In this document: in pieces, positions 31,770 through 38,453 of the stretch
Layout: the number at the start of each line of letters is the position of its first letter
Numbering within the stretch: the stretch's first letter is position 1
NCBI GenBank assembly: GCA_003598085.1
Contig: QZKU01000085.1
Coordinates: 1 to 38,453, forward strand
Length of the DNA stretch: 38,453 nt
From: Candidatus Abyssobacteria bacterium SURF_5
GTDB taxonomy: Bacteria > Abyssobacteria > SURF-5
Direction of reading: 5' to 3'
Position numbers and translations under genes: made by a program
The notes under the pieces: model-generated
The model's input: the letters and a program-made list of their open reading frames with translations, nothing else
What the model was told of the DNA's origin: nothing
Databases searched by the model: none

Positions 31770-33062
31770 TTATTGCATCACCGTCGTGAAGAACTCCTCG
31801 ATCTGCGTTCTGAGCAGCTCGATCGGCAGAACGCGGTCGTCGTTATAATCGAGCTCGATGAACAGAGCGGGAATATCCCGTTTTCGGCAGACTTCGCGAA
31901 TGAGCCCGCGCGCGCCGCAGATGCTGTTGCAGCCGACGTGCTGGGTGATGATCATGCAGTCGCAATGATAATGATCGTAAGCGCGGAGCGAGAACTGGAT
32001 CAGCTTCTGGGTGTCGAATCGCATGAGGGACATGGTCATATCCAACCCTTGCCAGGCGATTCCCTCGAGCATACTTTCGAGGGTGCCGGTATCGATCGGA
32101 TCGAGAATAGCCGTACTCGAGAGCGAGTTGGAGACCATCATCGCGCCGAACTGCTGTTCCATCCAGTTAAAAAGCTCATTGTCGTATGTCGGCGGCACGT
32201 GCACCCATAGGACCCGATGCCTTTCTTCAAAGGGGCCGGCGGTCCTTCCGTCTTTTACGCGCTGGACTGCATCGTCTCTGAGCAGTTTGAGGGTTTTGGT
32301 GAGGCGGGGATGCCCGGCTCCGAAAATGAAACAGCCGTATGGGAGCAGCCTCAGCAATCCCGGATGAGGCGCCGGCCTGACGGTGAAGGTATCGTGGATA
32401 TCGAGCAAATACTCATAAGCCTTATTCGATTCGACCACGGCTTCCCGAAGCCGGTCGATATCGAATTTTCGGCCGGTGACCTTTTCCAGGAACGGGATCA
32501 ATTGCTCCTTGAGCTGGCGGGCATAATATCGGATTGACTCGCGGTCGTACCGGAACGGTGCGTCCAGAAACAACATCGGGCAATCGAGCAGCTTGTGGAG
32601 AATCGGGTACGCGATGCGTGTGCCGTCGCACGGCGAAGAAGAGGTGACGAAAAAGGAATTTTTGGGGAGTTCGCCCTTCAGGGCTGCGCCAAGGATGAAC
32701 CGATCGGTCGAGCAGACGTCGGACGGGATACCGGCCTCCTCGGCCGCCTCGATGAACTCGTACACGATATTCATGTTCACCCTGGTGAAGAATGAGGGAT
32801 AAAATTCGAGGCACAGCGGCGCACAGCCGAAGGAATAGAAAAGTTGCGGAACAAGCCCGAACTCGAACAGCGCCACCTTTCGATTTTCATCGTTCATCGC
32901 GGCGGCGATATCCTCATATTGATCCGCGTTGTTGGAAATAGTCGCCGCATAAAGGTGGGCATACTCCTCGTACGGAGGAAGCGGGTTGTCCATCCAAAAC
33001 TGCGCCATAGGCCTCATCAGCCCTTCCACGATTTCGATCGTCTTGCGAAATGGCTCTCCCAT
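31770..33062 (-). CDS. 2-hydroxyacyl-CoA dehydratase / benzoyl-CoA reductase-type subunit (larger)
   Basis: A 430-residue partner subunit of the same superfamily: FGLVPQLFYSFGCAPLCLEFYPSFF at about 75-100, FFVTSSSPCDGTRIAYPILHKL in the middle and, near the end, IITQHVGCNSICGARGLIREVCRKRDIPALFIELDYND. These supply the expected cluster cysteines. The frame is open upstream to 33389, but the first 109 residues are low-complexity and unlike the family. ATG 33062 has GGAG 10 nt upstream and fits a promoter at 33156-33185. It forms a heterodimer with the next gene's product. Whether the reaction is dehydration or aromatic reduction cannot be decided here. Confidence 0.9.
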   Translation of the reverse strand: MGEPFRKTIEIVEGLMRPMAQFWMDNPLPPYEEYAHLYAATISNNADQYEDIAAAMNDENRKVALFEFGLVPQLFYSFGCAPLCLEFYPSFFTRVNMNIVYEFIEAAEEAGIPSDVCSTDRFILGAALKGELPKNSFFVTSSSPCDGTRIAYPILHKLLDCPMLFLDAPFRYDRESIRYYARQLKEQLIPFLEKVTGRKFDIDRLREAVVESNKAYEYLLDIHDTFTVRPAPHPGLLRLLPYGCFIFGAGHPRLTKTLKLLRDDAVQRVKDGRTAGPFEERHRVLWVHVPPTYDNELFNWMEQQFGAMMVSNSLSSTAILDPIDTGTLESMLEGIAWQGLDMTMSLMRFDTQKLIQFSLRAYDHYHCDCMIITQHVGCNSICGARGLIREVCRKRDIPALFIELDYNDDRVLPIELLRTQIEEFFTTVMQ

Positions 33063-33155
33063 AGGCGTCGCGCTCCTCGAATCGGCCTGAGAACATGTCT
33101 GTAGTCGGTTTGAAAACGGTAAAACAGACTCTCTTGGACGGTATCTGTTTCCCGC

Positions 33156-33185
33156 AGTATATGTTATCTTTGGCTGTCTTGTCCA
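33156..33185 (-). promoter_or_regulatory. Sigma-70-type promoter of the dehydratase-amidohydrolase unit
   Basis: On the minus strand TGGACA (plus 33180-33185), an 18-bp spacer and TATACT (plus 33156-33161). Predicted start near 33149, about 87 nt before ATG 33062. It lies in the 247-bp divergent gap before the DUF255 gene. Confidence 0.5.
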
Positions 33186-33309
33186 ATAGAGAAGTGAGCC
33201 GTTGAGGGTTTTAAGCCGAACCAAAGACTGGCTTTGCCACATCCTCAATACGGGTAAATACTTATATGGAGATGAATTCCATACAACAATCATAGAAAGG
33301 GAATATGAT

Positions 33310-35745
33310 ATGACGGTAAAACAGGAAAAAATGATGCCATCGGCGGAGGAAATCGCAAAGTTGCCTCCCGATGGCGGGCCGGAATTCAATCGACTGATTC
33401 ACGAGAAGAGTCCATATTTGCTTCAGCACGCTCGTAATCCGGTCGATTGGTATCCCTGGTCCGAAGAAGCATTTGAGAAGGCGCGGAAAGAAGACAAACC
33501 CATTTTTCTTTCGATTGGGTACTCAACCTGTCACTGGTGTCACGTCATGGAGTGGGATTCGTTCGAGGATACGGAAGTTGCAGATATTTTGAACCGATAC
33601 TACGTCTGCATAAAAGTTGATCGGGAAGAGCGTCCGGATATCGATGAAGTTTATATGAACGCCACCCAACTGATCACGAATCGGGGCGGATGGCCGAATT
33701 CGGTTTGGCTGTTACCGAACAGAAAACCGTGGTACGCTGGAACATTTTTTCCGCGCGAGGATGTGCAGGGTCGGCCCGGCTTCAAAACGATTCTGCTCAG
33801 TCTGGCCGAATTCTGGCAGCGGCGCCGGCAGGATGTCAACAGGCAGGCCGATCAACTGGCCGACGTGATGGAACGGATCATGCAGGCAAAGAATATCGAG
33901 CCGATAGGAGAGCCGTCGCGCGAGATGGTGACTCAGGCGGTCCGCGAGTTGCGAGATGCATTCGATCAAGAGCACGGCGGCTTTGGAGATGCGCCCAAGT
34001 TCCCGCCGCACACGGGGCTGGACCTGCTTTTTTACGAATATCGCCGCACGGAGGATGATTATCTGCTGCACATGATAACCCGCACGCTCGACGGGATGGC
34101 GCAAGGCGGAATTCATGACCATTTGGGCGGCGGGTTTCACAGATATTCCACCGATGCGGAATGGCTGCTGCCACATTTCGAAAAGATGCTGTATGATAAC
34201 GCGCTGCTCGCGCGCGCATATGTCATGGGGTTTGCCGCAACCGGCAATCATGATTACCGAGAGGTCGCGGCAAAGATTTTCGACTGGATCTCACATGAGA
34301 TGACTGATAAGGGCGGCGGGTTTTATAGTGCACTCGATGCCGACAGCGAAGGAGTGGAAGGCAGATCTTATGTTTGGACTCATGAAGAAGTGATATCCGC
34401 TTTGGGCGAGCGTGAAGGAGAATTATTCTGCCGCGTATTTAATGTCAAACCTGAAGGCAATTTTCATGAGGAGGCCACCGGCAAGAAAAAGGACTTGAAT
34501 GTTCTGTTCCGCTCGAAGACATACTCGCAGTTGGCGGAGGAGGAGGGCATTCCCGAAGACGAATTTCGCCAGCGCATGGAGGATTGCCGCCGCAGGCTCC
34601 TTCAGATACGCAATATGCGGGTTCGCCCGCACCTGGACGACAAGGTGCTGAGCGGGTGGAACGGATTGATGATTGGGGCATTGGCCCATGCAGGCGGAGT
34701 ACTGGGCGAATCCGGCTATACAAGAGCGGCTGATCGCGCGGCAAAATTTGTGTTGAAAAACATGCGAAAAGACGGGCGGCTCCTGAGAAGTTCCCGCGAG
34801 GGTGAAGCAAGAATTGAAGCGTATCTTGATGATTATGCTTTCTTGATCGATGGAATTCTCGATCTCTATGAAGCGACCAAGACGAAGAGCTGGTTGAATG
34901 AAGCCGTTCGATTGACTGAGGCGCTCCTCGATCTGTTCCATGACGAAGTCGATGGGGGATTCTACTTTACTTCAAAAGATCACGAGCAAATCCTGACCCG
35001 GTTGCGGGACCCGCTCGATAAGGCGCTTCCTTCGGGAAACGGCGTGGCCGCGCGTGTGCTCGTCCGTCTTGCGCGCCTGACCGGCGAACATCGATACCTC
35101 AGTTCCGCCAGAAGCTGTTTCGAGGGATTTCAGCCGATTATGGGCCGTGCTCCGCGCAGTACCGAATCGCTGCTGCTGGCGCTGGGAATGTATCTCGATA
35201 CTGTCTCACCCGGCGGCATCGCAGTAAAAGAGCAGGAGCAGCCCGATGTTTCCGTTCGGAAGAAACCGGTGAAAGCGGACGTTTTCGTGTCGAAGACGGC
35301 GGCCGCTCCCGGCGAAACGGTAACGATTGCGGCGAAGCTGACCATAGATAAAGGATGGCATATCAATTCGAATCGGCCGCTGCAGGATTATTTGATACCG
35401 ACTTCGCTGGAACTGCATGATTCCCCCGCTGTCTCACTCGGGAGGGTGCAGTATCCCATTGGGACAAAAGTCGCTCTGGGGGTTGACCAGGAACCTGTAT
35501 CCGTCTATGAACAGACGGCATGGATTGTAGTTCCTGTGAAGGTGGCGAGAAACGCCGAGTCGGGGCTGCGACAATTGGAATTGATGCTCCAGATGCAGCC
35601 GTGCAGCAAGGAAAAGTGCCTGGCTCCCGAGAAACTCAAGCTGTCCGTTCCGCTCGAGGTTAATCCGGCGGGCGGGAAAGGAAGGCATCAGGCCATTTTC
35701 GATATAATCGGGACTATGCCGAAAAAAGCGAGCGCGAAAAAGTGA
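33310..35745 (+). CDS. DUF255 (YyaL/SSP411-type) thioredoxin-domain protein with C-terminal DsbD-alpha-like domain
   Basis: An 811-residue protein. Residues about 22-180 are the DUF255 thioredoxin-fold domain, with [22 protein letters not shown] and the redox motif [16 protein letters not shown] (Cys74 and Cys77). Residues about 190-670 form an alpha/alpha barrel-like region ([62 protein letters not shown]). Family members usually end there. Here a further 130 residues resemble the N-terminal domain of DsbD ([34 protein letters not shown] ... [17 protein letters not shown]) and hold a Cys-x4-Cys pair. No signal peptide is visible on the ATG 33310 form, chosen for its AAAGGG site over the TTG at 33202. 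The role is unknown; a redox or sugar-nucleotide activity has been proposed for the family. Confidence 0.9.
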   Translation: MTVKQEKMMPSAEEIAKLPPDGGPEFNRLIHEKSPYLLQHARNPVDWYPWSEEAFEKARKEDKPIFLSIGYSTCHWCHVMEWDSFEDTEVADILNRYYVCIKVDREERPDIDEVYMNATQLITNRGGWPNSVWLLPNRKPWYAGTFFPREDVQGRPGFKTILLSLAEFWQRRRQDVNRQADQLADVMERIMQAKNIEPIGEPSREMVTQAVRELRDAFDQEHGGFGDAPKFPPHTGLDLLFYEYRRTEDDYLLHMITRTLDGMAQGGIHDHLGGGFHRYSTDAEWLLPHFEKMLYDNALLARAYVMGFAATGNHDYREVAAKIFDWISHEMTDKGGGFYSALDADSEGVEGRSYVWTHEEVISALGEREGELFCRVFNVKPEGNFHEEATGKKKDLNVLFRSKTYSQLAEEEGIPEDEFRQRMEDCRRRLLQIRNMRVRPHLDDKVLSGWNGLMIGALAHAGGVLGESGYTRAADRAAKFVLKNMRKDGRLLRSSREGEARIEAYLDDYAFLIDGILDLYEATKTKSWLNEAVRLTEALLDLFHDEVDGGFYFTSKDHEQILTRLRDPLDKALPSGNGVAARVLVRLARLTGEHRYLSSARSCFEGFQPIMGRAPRSTESLLLALGMYLDTVSPGGIAVKEQEQPDVSVRKKPVKADVFVSKTAAAPGETVTIAAKLTIDKGWHINSNRPLQDYLIPTSLELHDSPAVSLGRVQYPIGTKVALGVDQEPVSVYEQTAWIVVPVKVARNAESGLRQLELMLQMQPCSKEKCLAPEKLKLSVPLEVNPAGGKGRHQAIFDIIGTMPKKASAKK

Positions 35746-35796
35746 TATTTTGAAGGGGGCGCATTGCGGCGTCTCCTTCCCGGCCCCGGAAAAGAG

Positions 35797-35822
35797 AAGG
35801 CCGCCCGGATTCGGGCGGCCTT
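35797..35822. terminator. Bidirectional terminator between the DUF255 and porin genes
   Basis: A perfect 11-bp inverted repeat, AAGGCCGCCCG / CGGGCGGCCTT, with a 4-nt loop. It sits in the 100-bp gap between the two convergent genes, with short T-rich sequence on both sides. Confidence 0.85.
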
Positions 35823-35845
35823 CTTGATTCTTGTTTCAGTGTGAT

Positions 35846-37306
35846 TTAGAACACCAGCAACGCCTGGACATAGACATAGTCTACATCGTCGTCGTCGTCT
35901 GAGGCTACACCGCCACCGATGTCAATATTCTCAATAGCGTCACCGGCAAAGAAGTGTGCCCAACCGACCCGCAGGTTCAGGTCTTCGGTGTACTGGTAGT
36001 CAGCCGCTACGTCGATTTCCATGCCGACTTCATCATCTTCGTCGCCGGCAACTTGTGTTCCAAGACCGAGTACATCGCCTTCGTCATCAGCAAGCATGAA
36101 ATAGTAGAAATCGCCGCTGAGGGTCAGGCGTTCAACCGGAACGATCGATGCGCCTATTCGGCCGACGTGCACGTTCGTCATTGTGGCGTCGAGGTTGCCG
36201 CCAACGTTCATTTCCCCGTAATGGACGTCGGAGAACAGACGAGTGAAGCTCTCCACATCGCCATCCAGTGGGTCGTCATCACCTGAGAAATAGGCGTATT
36301 CGACTTCGACTCTCGGAGCAAGCTGAACCTCATCAAAGGTATAGCCGGCTACCGCATTGAATGCCCACGCTTCGTAGTCGCCATCCGTGGCGGTAAAAAG
36401 AGGAGCAGGGCCGGTTATCTCATAGCTGTCACCAAACTGGTACGCGCCTTCAACGTTGAAGTCAATCAGGCCGATGGCCGGGAAATCCCAGCAGCCGGCA
36501 AAGCGTGCGCCAGCCGTGTAAAGGTTGACGTCGTCTGTAAGAGTAGGAGTGACAGGAAGCGCAACACTTCCAGGAAAATCCTCACCTGTTCTTGCCCAGA
36601 GGAAGTAGCCATCGAGCGCCATATTCTCGATGCCGGTAAATGTCCCATAGACGCCCATGAAGTCCCAGTTGGACTCGCTTTCCGAGGAGCCGGCAAGATT
36701 GACGGCATTCCCTGGATTTTCATTATTCGCCAACTGGCTCCACCACGCATCAATCCTGAAGAGGTCCGCTGCGTAGCTCACCTTTGCGGCGTCAAAAGAA
36801 AGTCCGGAGAAATTCACGCCATCATTATTGTTACCAATCAGCCACTCGCGGCCATAAACCAGTTCCTGGCGGCCGACACGCACCATGAGAGGCAGATCAG
36901 CCAGATCATTCAGCTCGATGTAGCCCTGGTAAAGCTGAATTTCATCATTGCCCTGGCCCGCGAGAGTAGCATACGGAGAATCGGTACGCAGATAGCCAGA
37001 TGAATCGGCATCAGTTTCATCGACACCCCATATATCAAAAGCCTGAAGTTCTGCAAAGGCCCGGATGCCGCCGGTCAAGCGCGCATCAACATTGATGAGG
37101 GTCCTTTGACTTACCCAGTTCTGCGGATCGAGGTCATCGTCAAAACCGGTGAGACCACCTGGCAAAGCAAAGCCAAATCCTGGATCAAGATACTGGCCCC
37201 TTATCTGCAGGCTGCCGCCCACAGTTATCTCTTCAACCTCGGCTGCGGCCGGGAGCGTCATTGACGCTACCAGGAGCACAGCCAACAAAATTGATAATTT
37301 CTTCAT
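35846..37306 (-). CDS. Outer-membrane porin, alginate-export-like beta-barrel
   Basis: A 486-residue protein with a clear signal peptide (MKKLSILLAVLLVASMTLPAAA) cleaved before EVEE. The mature part is a series of alternating amphipathic strands. It includes WVSQRTLINVDARLTGGIRAFAELQ and LMVRVGRQELVYGREWLIG, which resemble the AlgE / alginate-export porin pattern, and an unusually acidic C-terminal region (DDEGDV, DEDDEVG, ASDDDDDVD). It ends in LLVF with the C-terminal aromatic residue required for barrel assembly. AGGAGG precedes ATG 37306. It is a single gene with a long leader and a shared terminator. The solute is unknown. Confidence 0.9.
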   Translation of the reverse strand: MKKLSILLAVLLVASMTLPAAAEVEEITVGGSLQIRGQYLDPGFGFALPGGLTGFDDDLDPQNWVSQRTLINVDARLTGGIRAFAELQAFDIWGVDETDADSSGYLRTDSPYATLAGQGNDEIQLYQGYIELNDLADLPLMVRVGRQELVYGREWLIGNNNDGVNFSGLSFDAAKVSYAADLFRIDAWWSQLANNENPGNAVNLAGSSESESNWDFMGVYGTFTGIENMALDGYFLWARTGEDFPGSVALPVTPTLTDDVNLYTAGARFAGCWDFPAIGLIDFNVEGAYQFGDSYEITGPAPLFTATDGDYEAWAFNAVAGYTFDEVQLAPRVEVEYAYFSGDDDPLDGDVESFTRLFSDVHYGEMNVGGNLDATMTNVHVGRIGASIVPVERLTLSGDFYYFMLADDEGDVLGLGTQVAGDEDDEVGMEIDVAADYQYTEDLNLRVGWAHFFAGDAIENIDIGGGVASDDDDDVDYVYVQALLVF

Positions 37307-38046
37307 ATCGTCAGTTTCCTCCTTAAGGAAAATCTAATCTACTGTAAAACTACTCTGCTTGTTTCGCTATTTTCCGCTTCTACTGCTACTGAGCGATACT
37401 ACCAAAACAGAGCGCCTGGCAACTTCAGCTTGCCGACGCTACCTGGAATATTGCTTCTATATTTCTATGATCATCATCATTGTCAATAACCCTCTGCCAA
37501 AAGCTTACGACCCTCCTTTCCTGCATAAACTAAAGGCTATCGACGATGTTGTTTTTTAAGAATAGACCCGCACCACCGCGAAAACGATAAGAAGAGGCAT
37601 GTGGAATTTTGAAGATGTTACCATATATCTTTTAGCTTGTCAAGAAAAAAATACCCAAAAAGCCCGCACCGGCCCAAATTGGCCGATGTATTACGTTTTC
37701 GAAAAAGAATGCAATACGTTGCGGTGTGGCAGTGCCCTCGCACATATATCGTAGTCTCCTGATTTGGGATAGGCCACGGTGTGAAAGCGGGGAAAGGCGC
37801 GGAGGAGCGATATCAAGACAAATCGGGGCGCATTAGTCTCCTCTTGGTTTTAGGGGCGATCCGGCGGAAAAATGGCCGGCGCCCGGGTGAAGACGAGGTG
37901 AGGAGCGGGTAGTTTGCAGGCTCCGTTGGAATGGCTTATGATAAGAGAGGGAAGAGTGGTGGGCGATTCCGGGAGCTTCGGGGATAGTGAGCGCTCCATC
38001 CCGCGATTATATCGGGTCGGCACTGCGATGTAAGAGAGCGGAAGAC
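37307..38046. other. Non-coding region upstream of the porin
   Basis: About 740 bp with no supported gene. On the minus strand there are two consensus TTGACA hexamers that could drive the porin. One at plus-strand 37638-37643 has a TAACAT 17 bp downstream (plus 37615-37620). One at 37481-37486 has TATAGA at 19-bp spacing (plus 37456-37461). Either gives a long leader, about 300 or 145 nt. Confidence 0.45.
37615..37643 (-). promoter_or_regulatory. Candidate distal promoter of the porin gene
   Basis: On the minus strand TTGACA, 17-bp spacer, TAACAT. The -35 hexamer is perfect and the -10 matches four of six. It implies a leader of about 300 nt. A second candidate with a perfect TTGACA lies at 37456-37486. 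Confidence 0.4.
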
Positions 38047-38047
38047 C

Positions 38048-38372
38048 GGCCGAATGAATTCGGCCCTACCGGCTTGGGATCCGAAGAACGCCGTGGGTGG
38101 AGATGTATTCGCGCAGGTCTCGTCGCGGGAAGGGCGTTTGGTTGGTAGGTGCGAATTTATTCGCGCAGTATTCGCAGAGAGACTTCGGGGACAGGCACCA
38201 GGGTCGTAGACCCGTATCTACGAATTCAAAGCGACATGAATTCCGTAAATGGAGCCAGTCCCCTTCGCTTCGGCCAGTCCCCATCGCGACCGTCGGACAG
38301 TCTCACAGTCCCGAATCTGCGGCCGAAAAGACGCGGCCCGTAATTCTTGGGACAGTGAGACTGTCCGACGGT
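38048..38372. repeat. Cluster of REP-like palindromes
   Basis: Several inverted repeats in 325 bp. GGCCGAAT/ATTCGGCC lies at 38048-38065 and GCGAAT/ATTCGC at 38151-38164. An imperfect pair, ggggacaggcacc (38187-38199) and ggagccagtcccc (38251-38263), has GGGTC/GACCC (38201-38213) inside it. A perfect 18-bp pair, ACCGTCGGACAGTCTCAC (38289-38306) and its complement (38355-38372), is the largest. No transposase gene is seen. The sequences resemble dispersed extragenic palindromes and IS200-type element ends. Confidence 0.65.
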
Positions 38373-38453
38373 TATCATTTTAAGAGCAGCTTCTTTAAGT
38401 AAGAACTTCTTTTCATGGGTAGTCAAGTTGCGAACACTAAGAATGCCCGTGGA

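Overview
The window looks like chromosomal DNA of a Gram-negative, probably strictly anaerobic and uncultured bacterium. It encodes an outer-membrane porin, a TonB-dependent receptor with ExbB/ExbD/TonB, several lipoproteins, a molybdopterin/Fe-S oxidoreductase, a two-subunit 2-hydroxyacyl-CoA dehydratase-type enzyme and cobalamin nucleotide-loop genes under riboswitch control. The content would fit Desulfobacterota or one of several candidate phyla, but the sequence alone does not settle the phylum. No rRNA, tRNA, phage, CRISPR array or intact transposase gene was seen.

Layout. (1) 0-6 kb, minus strand: nucleoside hydrolase, then egtD (histidine Nalpha-trimethyltransferase), whose last codons overlap the start of a 1143-residue protein that joins a bis-MGD molybdoenzyme to a complete NifS/IscS-type cysteine desulfurase. 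No EgtB-type oxygen-dependent sulfoxide synthase is present. The pair looks like an oxygen-independent route to ergothioneine or a related thiohistidine and is the main discovery candidate. (2) 6-8.6 kb: small flavin-binding-fold and unknown proteins and an OmpA-type lipoprotein. (3) 8.6-16.7 kb, minus strand: MFS transporter, Ntn-hydrolase acylase lipoprotein and IlvD/Edd-family dehydratase; then acyltransferase-3 and TetR with a palindromic operator; then a coiled-coil lipoprotein. (4) 16.8-18.7 kb, plus strand: a crotonase-family enzyme and a PAS protein with a histidine-kinase phosphoacceptor helix but no ATPase domain.

(5) 18.7-27.0 kb, minus strand: a cobalamin locus read as cobalamin riboswitch (with terminator) - cobU - cobT - cobS - second cobalamin riboswitch (sequestering the ribosome site) - btuB-like receptor - exbB - exbD - tonB - uroporphyrinogen-decarboxylase-family methyltransferase. 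Synthesis or salvage, uptake and a possible corrinoid-dependent enzyme thus lie in one directional block. (6) 27-29.6 kb: degenerate repeats, DNA polymerase IV, a membrane protein and a 52-residue membrane protein. (7) 29.6-33.1 kb, minus strand: a two-subunit dehydratase of the HgdAB/benzoyl-CoA reductase family with an amidohydrolase; the activating ATPase is absent. (8) 33.3-37.3 kb: a DUF255/YyaL thioredoxin-fold protein with an added DsbD-alpha-like domain, convergent with an outer-membrane porin. (9) 37.3-38.45 kb: non-coding, ending in a cluster of REP-like palindromes.

All functions are inferred by reading translated sequences; no database search was run. Start sites were revised where a Shine-Dalgarno sequence favoured an internal start.
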